The notes under the pieces were generated by a model. That model did no database searches. It was given only the letters and a program-made list of their open reading frames with translations, and had not been told where the DNA came from. Of a DNA stretch of 51,759 nt, positions 9,545-18,103 are shown in pieces. Origin of the DNA: Rhodocyclales bacterium RIFCSPLOWO2_02_FULL_63_24 (GTDB taxonomy: Bacteria; Pseudomonadota; Gammaproteobacteria; Burkholderiales; Rhodocyclaceae); assembly GCA_001828935.1 (NCBI GenBank), contig MHZX01000089.1, forward strand, positions 226-51,984, in the 5' to 3' direction. Numbering within the stretch: position 1 is the first letter of the stretch; each line of letters starts with the position of its first letter. The translations under genes and the position numbers were made by a program.

Positions 9545-11299
9545 ATGGCTGCATCCAGCGCATCTACTCCCCCGGCCTTCGACGTCCGCCAGCATCTCGC
9601 CGGCCTGCTGCGCACCGCGCTGGCCAGCGTGGCGCCCGATCAGGGGTCCGTCGAAATCATTCTCGAACGCCCCAAGCAGGCGAGCCACGGCGATTTCGCC
9701 AGCAATCTGGCCATGCAGCTGGCGCGCGAACTGAAAACCAGTCCGCGCCAGATTGCCGAGCGACTGGTGCGCGAATTGCCGCCCTCGCCGGCGGTAGCCA
9801 AGGTGGAGATTGCCGGCGCCGGCTTCATCAATTTCACCTTGACGGCCACGGCCAAGACGGCGGTGGTCGCTGCCGTGCTGGCGGCCGGCCATGGCTTTGG
9901 CCGCGGCGTTGCGGGCAGGCTCAAGCTGCAAGTCGAATTCGTTTCCGCCAATCCCACCGGCCCGCTGCATGTCGGCCATGGTCGGGGTGCGGCCTACGGC
10001 GCCAGCCTCGCTTCGCTGCTGGCCTTCGCCGGCTACGATGTGACGCGCGAGTACTACGTCAATGATGCCGGACGGCAGATGGACATCCTTGCCGTTTCCG
10101 CCTGGCTGCGTTATCTCGAACTGTTCGACGAGCCCGTCCCGTTTCCGCCCAACGCCTACCAGGGCGGCTACGTGCGCGAGATGGCGGAACAGATCAAGCA
10201 GGCCCACGGCGACCGCTACGTGCATCCGGCCGAAGCCGTGCTGGCCTGCCTGCCGGCGACCGAAGACGCCGAAGCCCGGCTCGACGGCCTGATCCTGGCC
10301 GGCAAGGACTTGCTGGGCGAGGACTGGTCCTACGTCCACAGCCACGTCCTGAACGAGCAGCTGACGGATTGCCGCGCCGACCTCGAGGAGTTCGGCGTGC
10401 ATTTCGACGTCTGGTTCTCCGAGCGCAGCCTCTACGACACGGGCATGGTGGCGCGGGCGGTCGCGGCGCTGGAAGCGTCCGGCCATATTTATCTGCAGGA
10501 TGGCGCCAAGTGGTTCAACTCGACTGCCTTCGGCGACGAGAAGGACCGCGTCGTGCAGCGCGACAACGGCATCTATACCTATTTCGCATCGGACATCGCC
10601 TACCACCTCAACAAGTTCGAGCGCGGCTTCGACCGGGTGATCGACGTCTGGGGGGCCGATCATCACGGCTACATCCCGCGCGTGAAGGGCGCCCTCAGCG
10701 CTTCCGGGGCCGATGCCGATCGGCTCGAAGTGACCCTGGTGCAGTTCGTCAGCCTGTTCCGCAACGGGCAGAAGGCCTCAATGTCCACCCGCTCCGGCGA
10801 GTACGTGACGCTGCGCCAGTTGCGCCTGGAGGTCGGCAACGACGCCTGCCGCTTCTTCTACATGCTGCGCAAATGCGATCAGGCGCTGGATTTCGATCTC
10901 GATCTGGCGACCTCGCAGAGCAATGAAAACCCGGTGTATTACGTCCAGTACGCCCATGCCCGCATCTGCTCGGTACTGGCGCAGTGGGACGGCGATGCGG
11001 CGGCGCTGGCGCAGGCCGATCTGGCACCGTTGCAGCACGAGCGCGAATTTGCGCTGTGCGCGCGGCTGGCCGAATTCCCCGAACTGATCCAGATCGCGGC
11101 GCGCGACTATGCGCCGCATGCGCTGGCCTTCTACCTCAAGGATCTGGCCGGCGACTTCCACAGCTGGTACAACGCCGAGCGCTTGCTGGTCGAAGACCAG
11201 GCAACCCGCTACGCGCGACTGGCGCTGGCCCTGGCGACGCGGCAGGTGCTGCAGAACGGACTTTCCCTGCTGGGCGTTTCGCAACCGGTGAGCATGTGA
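9545..11299 (+). CDS. argS: Arginyl-tRNA synthetase
   Basis: This class I aminoacyl-tRNA synthetase charges tRNA-Arg using ATP. The 584-residue protein has the N-terminal tRNA-binding additional domain, the HIGH-type signature in NPTGPLHVGHGRGAAYG, the ArgRS-typical DNGIYTYFASDIAYH region, the KMSKS-equivalent loop KASMSTRSGEYVTL, and a DALR anticodon-binding domain that begins near NENPVYYVQYAHAR. The length and ending are normal. It is the first gene of a plus-strand run with the SPOR protein (two bases later), dsbA and the SDR gene, an arrangement seen in several betaproteobacteria. Confidence 0.98.
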   Translation: MAASSASTPPAFDVRQHLAGLLRTALASVAPDQGSVEIILERPKQASHGDFASNLAMQLARELKTSPRQIAERLVRELPPSPAVAKVEIAGAGFINFTLTATAKTAVVAAVLAAGHGFGRGVAGRLKLQVEFVSANPTGPLHVGHGRGAAYGASLASLLAFAGYDVTREYYVNDAGRQMDILAVSAWLRYLELFDEPVPFPPNAYQGGYVREMAEQIKQAHGDRYVHPAEAVLACLPATEDAEARLDGLILAGKDLLGEDWSYVHSHVLNEQLTDCRADLEEFGVHFDVWFSERSLYDTGMVARAVAALEASGHIYLQDGAKWFNSTAFGDEKDRVVQRDNGIYTYFASDIAYHLNKFERGFDRVIDVWGADHHGYIPRVKGALSASGADADRLEVTLVQFVSLFRNGQKASMSTRSGEYVTLRQLRLEVGNDACRFFYMLRKCDQALDFDLDLATSQSNENPVYYVQYAHARICSVLAQWDGDAAALAQADLAPLQHEREFALCARLAEFPELIQIAARDYAPHALAFYLKDLAGDFHSWYNAERLLVEDQATRYARLALALATRQVLQNGLSLLGVSQPVSM

Positions 11300-11301
11300 C
11301 C

Positions 11302-11958
11302 ATGGGTAAATTCGACAGGACCAGTGGCAAGAACTCGCGCGCCACGTCGAGCGCACGGGCACCGCAGAAAAAGAGCAGCGGCGGCACGCTGCTCGGTATT
11401 TTCATCGGCCTCGTGGTCGGGATTTCGATCGCCTTCGGCGTGGTCTGGTATCTGAACAAGTCGCCCTTGCCGTTCCAGAACAAATACGAAGGCGCACCCA
11501 GGATCGAGAAAGACAAGAACGCCAACGGTACGAATGGTGCGCAGACGCCCGCTCCATTGCCCGGCAAGCCCGGCGACAAGCCCGCCGACCGCCAGCGCTT
11601 CGAGTTCTACGGCATTCTCGAAGGCAAGCAGCCGGCCGCGTCCGGCGCGCCGGCGCCGGCAGGGGCCGCCGCGCCTGCGGTGTCCGTCGCGCCGGTGGTC
11701 GAGGCCAAGCCGGCGCCCAGCGAAATCTTCTTCCTCCAGGTGGGCGCTTTCCAGAAGGCCGCCGATGCCGACAACCTCAAGGCCAAGCTCGCGCTGACCG
11801 GGCTCGAAGCCAGCGTGCAGGAGGTCAGCATCCCCGACAAGGGCACCATGCATCGCGTGCGCGTCGGCCCCTTCCGCGATCCCGAGGAAATGAACCGCGC
11901 GCGTACGCTGCTGTCCCAGAGCGGAGTACAGGGCGCGGTCATCAAGCAGAAGGAATAG
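11302..11958 (+). CDS. SPOR-domain membrane protein (FtsN-like)
   Basis: This 218-residue bitopic protein has a short basic cytoplasmic N-terminus, one transmembrane helix at about residues 30-52 (LLGIFIGLVVGISIAFGVVW), a Pro/Ala-rich periplasmic linker and a C-terminal SPOR domain from about residue 142 (FFLQVGAFQKAADADNLKAK ... VRVGPFRD). SPOR domains bind denuded glycan strands at the division septum, so a role in or near cell division, like FtsN, is likely. ATG 11302 follows the argS stop codon by two bases. The usual betaproteobacterial argS-SPOR-dsbA order is kept. Confidence 0.92.
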   Translation: MGKFDRTSGKNSRATSSARAPQKKSSGGTLLGIFIGLVVGISIAFGVVWYLNKSPLPFQNKYEGAPRIEKDKNANGTNGAQTPAPLPGKPGDKPADRQRFEFYGILEGKQPAASGAPAPAGAAAPAVSVAPVVEAKPAPSEIFFLQVGAFQKAADADNLKAKLALTGLEASVQEVSIPDKGTMHRVRVGPFRDPEEMNRARTLLSQSGVQGAVIKQKE

Positions 11959-11967
11959 GAGTCGGCG

Positions 11968-12609
11968 ATGAGGACATGGCGTGGAGTTCTGGCGACGATC
12001 CTGGCGACGCTGGGGGTGTGCCTGGCACTTGGCGCGGGTGCCGTCGAACTGAAGGAAGGCCGCGACTTTCGCGAGATCAATCCGCCGCTGGCGCCGGGCA
12101 AGGACAAGATAGAAGTCACCGAATTCTTCTGGTACGGTTGCCCCCACTGTTTCGACTTCGAGCCGGTGCTGGCCGGCTGGCAAAAGAAACTGCCGGCGGA
12201 TGTCGAGTTTCGCCGCGTACCGGCGATTTTCCCGAACGACAAATGGACCCCCGGCGCCAGGCTTTACTACACGCTGGAGGCCATGAACCTGGTGGATAAG
12301 CTGCACGGCAGCGCGTTCAATGCGATCCACGTCGCCCGCCAGCGCCTCGACAACGAGCAGATCCTGTTCGACTGGGTGGCGAAGCAGGGCGTCGATGCCA
12401 GGAAATTCAGCGAAACCTGGTCCTCGTTCGGCGTCCAGAGCCGCGTCCAGCAGGCGCGCGAACTGACCAAGGCGGCCGCTCTCGCCGGCGTCCCGTCGGT
12501 GCTGGTGCAGGGCCGGTATCTGGCCCTGACCCCCGGCAACTATGGCGAATTGATAGCGATCATCGATCAGTTGATCGCGCGCGTCCGCGACGAGTCTGGC
12601 ACGAAGTAG
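11968..12609 (+). CDS. dsbA: Periplasmic thiol:disulfide oxidoreductase DsbA
   Basis: DsbA introduces disulfide bonds into exported proteins in the periplasm. The 213-residue precursor has a signal peptide of about 25 residues ending in LGAGA and a thioredoxin fold with helical insertion. The active site is C-P-H-C (Cys58 to Cys61) in FFWYGCPHCFDFEP, the classical DsbA sequence, and the cis-proline loop is in AGVPSVLV. GGAG lies eight bases before the ATG. The stop codon overlaps the GTG start of the SDR gene (TAGTG), which suggests translational coupling. Confidence 0.95.
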   Translation: MRTWRGVLATILATLGVCLALGAGAVELKEGRDFREINPPLAPGKDKIEVTEFFWYGCPHCFDFEPVLAGWQKKLPADVEFRRVPAIFPNDKWTPGARLYYTLEAMNLVDKLHGSAFNAIHVARQRLDNEQILFDWVAKQGVDARKFSETWSSFGVQSRVQQARELTKAAALAGVPSVLVQGRYLALTPGNYGELIAIIDQLIARVRDESGTK

Positions 12610-13370
12610 TGCATGTCTTTCTGACCGGCGCTTCCAGCGGCATTGGCGAGGCGCTGGCCCGCCATTACGCCGCGGCAGGCGCCACGCTGGGGTTGGCGGC
12701 GCGTCGCCAGCGCCGACTCCTGGAACTGGCCGCGGAACTACCCGGCGCGCACGCCTGCTATGCGCTGGATGTTGCCGATGCCGCAGCACTGCAAGCCGCG
12801 GCGGCGGATTTCATTGACCGCTTCGGCTGTCCGGATATCGTCATCGCCAACGCCGGGGTGTCGGTCGGTACCCTGGCGGACGAGGCAGGCGACCTGCCGG
12901 CGTTCCGTCGCGTCTTCGAAACCAACGTGATGGGCATGGCGCAGACGTTTCAGCCCTTCGTTGCCGCCATGAAGGCACGCGGTGGCGGGCGGCTGGTGGG
13001 CATCGCCTCGGTGGCCGGCATCCGCGGCCTGCCTGGGGCCGGCGCCTACTCGGCGTCGAAGGCGGCGACCATCGCCTATCTGGAAGCCTTGCGCGTCGAA
13101 TTGCGCGGCAGCGGCGTCCGGGTAGTCACCATCGCGCCGGGCTATATCGCGACGCCGATGACGGCGGTGAACAGTTACCCGATGCCCTTTCTGCTGCCGG
13201 CCGCCGAGGCCGCACGCCGCTTTGCCCGTGCCATCGAACGCGGCGTCGGCTACACCGTGATTCCGTGGCAGATGGGCGTGGTGGCGAAACTGCTGCGCTT
13301 GCTGCCCAACCCGGTGTTCGATGCCTTGTTCGCCCGCGCCGGAAGAAAGTCGCGCGGCCTCGATTTGTAG
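12609..13370 (+). CDS. SDR-family oxidoreductase
   Basis: This 253-residue classical short-chain dehydrogenase/reductase has the NAD(P)-binding TGASSGIG motif starting at residue 6, IANAG in the fourth strand region, a catalytic Ser in GIASVAG and the Tyr-x3-Lys pair in YSASKAA. The basic AARRQRR after the second strand suggests NADP(H). It begins at GTG 12609, sharing one base with the dsbA stop codon. The substrate is not evident. Confidence 0.93.
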   Translation: MHVFLTGASSGIGEALARHYAAAGATLGLAARRQRRLLELAAELPGAHACYALDVADAAALQAAAADFIDRFGCPDIVIANAGVSVGTLADEAGDLPAFRRVFETNVMGMAQTFQPFVAAMKARGGGRLVGIASVAGIRGLPGAGAYSASKAATIAYLEALRVELRGSGVRVVTIAPGYIATPMTAVNSYPMPFLLPAAEAARRFARAIERGVGYTVIPWQMGVVAKLLRLLPNPVFDALFARAGRKSRGLDL

Positions 13371-13392
13371 TCGTAGTGGGGCGAAACAGGCG

Positions 13393-14550
13393 CTACGCGG
13401 CTTCGATCAGCAGCGCGCGAAATGCGTAGCCGACACCGCGGATGGTCTTGATCGGCGTCGGATTGATGCCGACTTCTTCCAGTTTGCGGCGCAAGCGGCT
13501 GAGCCCGGCCTCGATTTTTTCGTCATTGTGGTTGTCATGTTCGGGCGCCGCGTCCCAGCCCAGACCTTCGATGATTTCCTTGCGCGGCAGGACGCGCCGG
13601 CCGGCGCGCGTGAACAGTTGCAGAATCTGGGACTGCTGCTCGGTAAGCTTGATGACGATGCCGCCGGGTGAAGTGAGCGCCCAGGCGCTGGCGGAAAACT
13701 TCCATGCCTGATCGGTATCGCCGGGTGGGGGGTAGAGTCGCTGGGCGGCGCGATCGACCACGGCCACCAGTTCGCGCATGTCTACCGGCTTCACCAGGTA
13801 GGCATCCGCCCCGTGCTGGTAGCCGGCGATGCGGTCCTCGGTCGCGCCGCGCGCGGTGAGGACCACGATGGCGACATCGTGACGACCGCTGTAGCGATTG
13901 AGCAGGTCGACGCCATCGATGTCGGGCAGCCCGAGGTCGAGCACGATGATGTCGCTGCCGCGTTCGGCCATGTGCTTGTTGAGCGCTGCACCGCTTGCAC
14001 AGCCGATCGCGCGATGGCCGACGTGGGACAGGAAGAAGACGATTTCCTCGCGCAGGTCGTCGTTGTCTTCGACCACGACAATGCGCAGGCCGTCGTCGGC
14101 CGAGCCTTCCCTGGCGGCACTCTGGCTCTTTTCGAGCGCCGTGATTTCCGCGCCAAGCGCCACGTCGGTATGCAGAATGTGGCTGATCAGCCAATGCCTG
14201 AGGTAGCGCAGCAAATGGGTGGCAATCGCCACCGTGTCGCCGGTCTGGGCCTGATGGCGGAAGTCCGCCACCTTTTTGCGAAATTCGTTATGGGTGCGCA
14301 CGTGGGCGTCCATTTTCGACGTTGCCTTGGCGCGGTAGGCGAGACTTTCTTCCGTGACGAAATGATAGAGGGAATACGCCACCGCGCCGTCGATGGCCTT
14401 GCGCAATTGACCGACGTCGATCGGATCTTCCGCCAACTGGTCGTCGATGTCGTTGATCAGGTCGAACAACACCTGATGTTGTTCATCGATGATTTTGATA
14501 TCGGTGCGGAACTGCGGGCCCCATTCGAGACGCGGCGAACTTCTCGGCAT
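13393..14550 (-). CDS. Response regulator fusion: hemerythrin - receiver - winged helix
   Basis: This 385-residue protein joins three domains. Residues about 10-135 form a bacteriohemerythrin with all seven expected diiron ligands: His25, His63, Glu67, His83, His87, His124 and Asp129. Residues about 154-270 are a receiver with the DND pocket, phospho-acceptor Asp205 in IIVLDLGLPD and the conserved Lys in DAYLVKPVDM. Residues about 285-380 are an OmpR/PhoB-type winged helix (LSRLRRKLEEVG, IKTIRGVGYAF). Bacterial hemerythrins reversibly bind O2 and sometimes NO, so this regulator could combine a gas signal with phosphorylation from the kinase encoded 62 bases upstream on the same strand. The gas-sensing role is inferred. 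Confidence 0.93.
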   Translation of the reverse strand: MPRSSPRLEWGPQFRTDIKIIDEQHQVLFDLINDIDDQLAEDPIDVGQLRKAIDGAVAYSLYHFVTEESLAYRAKATSKMDAHVRTHNEFRKKVADFRHQAQTGDTVAIATHLLRYLRHWLISHILHTDVALGAEITALEKSQSAAREGSADDGLRIVVVEDNDDLREEIVFFLSHVGHRAIGCASGAALNKHMAERGSDIIVLDLGLPDIDGVDLLNRYSGRHDVAIVVLTARGATEDRIAGYQHGADAYLVKPVDMRELVAVVDRAAQRLYPPPGDTDQAWKFSASAWALTSPGGIVIKLTEQQSQILQLFTRAGRRVLPRKEIIEGLGWDAAPEHDNHNDEKIEAGLSRLRRKLEEVGINPTPIKTIRGVGYAFRALLIEAA

Positions 14551-14612
14551 AAACGCTTCCTGATCAAGTCTGACAAGGCAAAATTATCCTCTAACTGGTA
14601 CGGGAACGGTAA

Positions 14613-16520
14613 CTATTTGTCCGCCGGCAGATAGATTCTGAAGCGCCCTCCGGTGCCGTCGAGCACGCGCACATGGCCGCCGTGGCTGGCCACGATGCGT
14701 CGGGTCAGGTACAGGCCCAAGCCCAGTCCCGGCACGCCCTTGCGCTCCTCGGCGCGAAAGTATTTTTCGAATATGCGTTCGCGCATTTCGACCGGCACGC
14801 CCGGGCCGCGGTCGATCACATCGAAGACGATGCCGGGGCCGCCCTCGTCCGCTCCTGCAAGGTCAACGCGCATTTCGATCGGATCGTCCGGCAGCGAGTA
14901 TTTGGCGGCGTTCTCGATCAGATTGGAAAGTGCGACCTTGAGCAAGCGGGGATCGGCCTTGATTTCCTGACCACGGGTATGGTCCTCGATCTGCAGCCGC
15001 GTGCCGGGTTCGAGCCCGTGTTCCGCGGCGATCTCGGCGATCAGGGAGAGCAGGGACACCGGCTGCAGCTGCGGCTTGTCTTGCGGGTCGTTGATGCGCT
15101 CTGCCGCGAGGCAAAGCTCGAACAGCTTGCCCATGCGCTGCGCCGAACGTTCGATGCGGTCGATCCGCTCGGTGACTTGAGGTAGGTTTGCGTCGAACAA
15201 CCGCAAGGAATTGGTCGCTGCCGTGATCACCGCCAGGGGCGTGCGCACCTCATGCGCCACCATGTTGAGAAACTGGCTTTGCGTTTCGCGCAGTTGCTGC
15301 TCCTTTTCGGCATGTTCCTGTGCCGTCTGCGCGCGTTCGAGCAAGGCCATATGGGTCCGTTCGGCCTGGTGGGCGCGGGCCACGATGCCGACCTGGAAGA
15401 ACAGCAACTGGGCCGTGACCGAGACGTAAAGGCCGAGGTAAGGATCGACTCCGGTAGCGAATACCCCGACATGGCTGAGTGCCGAATAGCCGATAAACAC
15501 GATGTGCGCGAAATAGCCGGCGGCGACAAATCCGGCGCCGCTCTCGCCGGTGCGTGCGGCCATGATCGCCGCGACCAGGGTGATCAGCGTGGCCGGCAGG
15601 ATCAGCAACTGGCCAAACGGGGCGAGCAGGGAAAAATAGTCGGTCAGGGCCGAGAGCGAGACCGTGAACTCGCATGCGGCGGCAAACACGACGATAAGGT
15701 CAAGGCGCGGCAGGTAATGGCGGACTCTGACGAACTGGCGGAACAAGACCATGCCCAGGCCGAACGAGGCGTAGGTGGTCAGTCCGACCAGGCGGTCCGG
15801 AATAGTCGGCGAATCCTGAAAGAAAAACTGGGCAAGCATGCCTTCGACGTTGACGAAGCCCAGCAGTTCCAGCGTCAGAAACACGCCATAGGCGCCGAAA
15901 AACAGATCGCGCAGGGCTATCGCGTAAAGCAGGTTGACGCCGATCATGGCGATCATGACGCCGAAGAACAGCGACAGGCCGATCAGCGAGAATTGCGCAC
16001 GTTGGCGGAAGACTTCTGGCGTCGTCACGCTGGGCATGACCATCAGGCTGCTGGTGCTGGCGACGCGCAAGTAGAACTGCTGCCGGCTCTCGTCGGGCAA
16101 GTCGAGCGTGAACAGCGGATTGCGATAGCGGAAGGGCCGCGTGGAATAGGGCAGCCAGTCGCCCTGGCGGTCTACCCGGTAGCTCTGGTCGGCAGTTGGC
16201 GCGTAAAGACGCAGGTCGTCGAGAAACGCGGGGCGAACCTCCAGCCGCCAGTCCTGCGGCGCACCGGCGCGGCGCTGGACGCTGATGCGCAGCCAGAATG
16301 CGTCGCGCGTGAAACCGGCATTCAGCACCCCGCCGGGCAGCGGCGCGAAACGCTCGCCGAGCGCGGCAAGGTCGCCGACGGCGAGTTGCGCGCCGGGGTC
16401 GCGCAGCACGTCGATGCGCAACTCGGCGAGGCCTTCGGGCAAGCCCTGGGCGCCGACGGTGCCCATGATGCCGGCCAGCCAGAACCAGATCAGCCAGCGC
16501 AGGACTCGTCCAGGATTCAT
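14613..16520 (-). CDS. Membrane histidine kinase with 7TMR-DISM sensor
   Basis: This sensor kinase of about 635 residues has a signal-like N-terminal segment, a periplasmic beta-rich 7TMR-DISM extracellular domain (about 30-170), seven hydrophobic segments (about 180-385), a short coiled coil and a HisKA/HATPase core. The H-box is FLNMVAHEVRTPL (His423 in this numbering), the N-box NLIENAAKYS, G1 DRGPGVP and G2 GLGLGLYL. ATG 16520 is preferred over a TTG six codons upstream; neither has a clear ribosome-binding site. The gene precedes the hemerythrin-type regulator on the same strand, so the two are very likely a cognate pair. DISM domains are often thought to bind carbohydrates, but no ligand can be inferred here. 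Confidence 0.92.
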   Translation of the reverse strand: MNPGRVLRWLIWFWLAGIMGTVGAQGLPEGLAELRIDVLRDPGAQLAVGDLAALGERFAPLPGGVLNAGFTRDAFWLRISVQRRAGAPQDWRLEVRPAFLDDLRLYAPTADQSYRVDRQGDWLPYSTRPFRYRNPLFTLDLPDESRQQFYLRVASTSSLMVMPSVTTPEVFRQRAQFSLIGLSLFFGVMIAMIGVNLLYAIALRDLFFGAYGVFLTLELLGFVNVEGMLAQFFFQDSPTIPDRLVGLTTYASFGLGMVLFRQFVRVRHYLPRLDLIVVFAAACEFTVSLSALTDYFSLLAPFGQLLILPATLITLVAAIMAARTGESGAGFVAAGYFAHIVFIGYSALSHVGVFATGVDPYLGLYVSVTAQLLFFQVGIVARAHQAERTHMALLERAQTAQEHAEKEQQLRETQSQFLNMVAHEVRTPLAVITAATNSLRLFDANLPQVTERIDRIERSAQRMGKLFELCLAAERINDPQDKPQLQPVSLLSLIAEIAAEHGLEPGTRLQIEDHTRGQEIKADPRLLKVALSNLIENAAKYSLPDDPIEMRVDLAGADEGGPGIVFDVIDRGPGVPVEMRERIFEKYFRAEERKGVPGLGLGLYLTRRIVASHGGHVRVLDGTGGRFRIYLPADK

Positions 16521-16597
16521 GGGCGGATTATGCGGCAAGTGTCATCCGCTGTTCCAGGCGACATGCGCTTGGAAAGTCGGCGCCGCCGGCACGGCGA

Positions 16598-17314
16598 TCA
16601 GGTCGGCTCTGTCTCGGGGCACAGGTCGAACAGCAGCAACTCGGCATCCTCGCCGCCGTCGAAGCGGAGCCGCTCTTCGTCGCGGATGCGCGCGCCGTCG
16701 CCGGCGCCCAGCGCGATGCCATTGACGTTCAGCGCGCCGCGGGCGACATGGACATAGGCGTAACGGCCCGGCGCCAGGCCGATCTCGGCGCGTTCGGCAC
16801 CATCGAACAGGCCGGCATAGACGCGCGCATCCTGATAGACGCCAAGCGCACCGTCGGCGGCGTCCGGTGAAATGATCAGGCGCAGGCGGCCGCGCTTTTC
16901 AGCGGCGTGAAAATGTTTCTGCTGATAGCGCGGCGTGACGCGCAGCCGGTCGGGCACGATCCAGATCTGCAGAAAATGCACCGGCTCATCCTGCGAATGA
17001 TTGAATTCGCTGTGCGTGACGCCGCTGCCTGCGCTCATCATCTGCACGTCGCCGGGGCGGATCACCGAGCCGCTGCCCATCGAATCCTGGTGCTCCAACG
17101 CGCCTTCCAGCACATAGGAGAAGATCTCCATGTCGCGGTGCCCATGGGTGCCGAAGCCCATGCCGGGCTGCACGCGGTCGTCGTTGATCACGCGCAGGTC
17201 GGAAAAACCGACCTGCTGGGGATCGTAATAGTGACCGAAGGAAAACGTGTGGCGCGAATCGAGCCAGCCGAAGTTGGCTACGCCGCGATCAACGGCCTTG
17301 CGCAATTCAAGCAT
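16598..17314 (-). CDS. Pirin family protein (YhhW-like)
   Basis: This bicupin pirin of 238 residues resembles E. coli YhhW, a quercetin 2,3-dioxygenase in vitro. The metal ligands typical of the first cupin are visible as His57, His59, His101 and Glu103 (GTHGHRDMEIF and GVTHSEFN), and RHTFSFGHYYDP is a pirin hallmark near the N-terminus. AAGGAG lies six bases before ATG 17314. It is 27 bases downstream of the WrbA-like flavoprotein gene on the same strand, so the two probably form a redox-related unit opposite a LysR regulator. Confidence 0.94.
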   Translation of the reverse strand: MLELRKAVDRGVANFGWLDSRHTFSFGHYYDPQQVGFSDLRVINDDRVQPGMGFGTHGHRDMEIFSYVLEGALEHQDSMGSGSVIRPGDVQMMSAGSGVTHSEFNHSQDEPVHFLQIWIVPDRLRVTPRYQQKHFHAAEKRGRLRLIISPDAADGALGVYQDARVYAGLFDGAERAEIGLAPGRYAYVHVARGALNVNGIALGAGDGARIRDEERLRFDGGEDAELLLFDLCPETEPT

Positions 17315-17341
17315 TTCGTTCTCCTTCGCGTTCGGGTTGGG

Positions 17342-17917
17342 TCAACGGTTCCAGCGTACCGCGGTTTCGGCAACGCGGCTGCCGAACAGGCGCGCGGTTT
17401 CCAGGTCGCCGGGCAGCGGGCCTTCTTCGGGGCTCGAATCCGAGGGCGACTGGGCCATGGCGCCGGCAAAGGAACCGATCCAGTTGACGTCATTGCGCTG
17501 CGCCGCCTTCGAGTTGGCCGGCATCATGCCGGTGCCGACCCAGACCATGCCGTGCTGCATGGCCAGTGTGAACAAGTAGTGCAGGGTCGATAGCTTGTCG
17601 CCGTTCATCGAGGCCGAATTGGTGAAGCCGGCCGCGATCTTGTCCTTCCATTTGGCGCCGAACCAGGGCTTGGCGCTGGCATCGGCAAAGCGCTTGAACT
17701 GCCACGAGGGGCCGCCCATGTAGGTCGGCGTGCCGAGGACGATGGCGCTGGCGGCTTCGAGCTTTTCCCAGGCGCCGGCGGGCAGTTCGCCTTCGGCGCT
17801 GATTGCGAGCAACTCTGCCGTGGCGCCGGCGACGCCGGCGGCGCCCTGGTGCACGGCTTCGGCCAGCTTGCGGGTATGGCCGTAGCCGCTGTGATACACG
17901 ATGACTGTGTGGGACAT
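17342..17917 (-). CDS. Flavodoxin-fold flavoprotein / FMN reductase (WrbA-like)
   Basis: This 191-residue flavodoxin-like protein has the FMN phosphate loop HSGYGHTRKLA (residues 7-17) and the isoalloxazine-contact region GTPTYMGGPSWQFKRF; its length fits the WrbA/NADPH-dependent FMN reductase superfamily. Members reduce quinones or azo compounds with NAD(P)H. The start is ATG 17917, with GGAGG seven bases upstream. It is transcribed divergently from the LysR gene across a region with a 19-bp palindrome, the usual layout when a LysR protein controls its neighbour. The pirin gene follows on the same strand. Confidence 0.9.
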   Translation of the reverse strand: MSHTVIVYHSGYGHTRKLAEAVHQGAAGVAGATAELLAISAEGELPAGAWEKLEAASAIVLGTPTYMGGPSWQFKRFADASAKPWFGAKWKDKIAAGFTNSASMNGDKLSTLHYLFTLAMQHGMVWVGTGMMPANSKAAQRNDVNWIGSFAGAMAQSPSDSSPEEGPLPGDLETARLFGSRVAETAVRWNR

Positions 17918-17995
17918 GATGATTCCTCCGGGTTGAAATGTTCGATACTGCTGATGATCGCTGCTAGAATTCCCTGCGGTGATACCTGGATCAAG

Positions 17996-18014
17996 CTTGA
18001 GTAGAATACTCAAG
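17996..18014. promoter_or_regulatory. Perfect inverted repeat, candidate LysR operator
   Basis: CTTGAGTAGAATACTCAAG is a perfect 8-bp inverted repeat around a 3-base centre. It lies between the divergent flavoprotein and LysR genes. An outer pair, GATACTGC (17944-17951) and GCAGTATC (18021-18028), flanks it. LysR proteins usually bind dyads of this sort upstream of a divergent target; binding here is inferred. Confidence 0.55.
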
Positions 18015-18103
18015 TAAGTTGCAGTATCAGCTATTGCAAGCTTCTCCGTGATGAGGCTTTTGTCAGGCTATGATCGAAATTTTCGAATGTTAAAACGTTT
18101 CCC

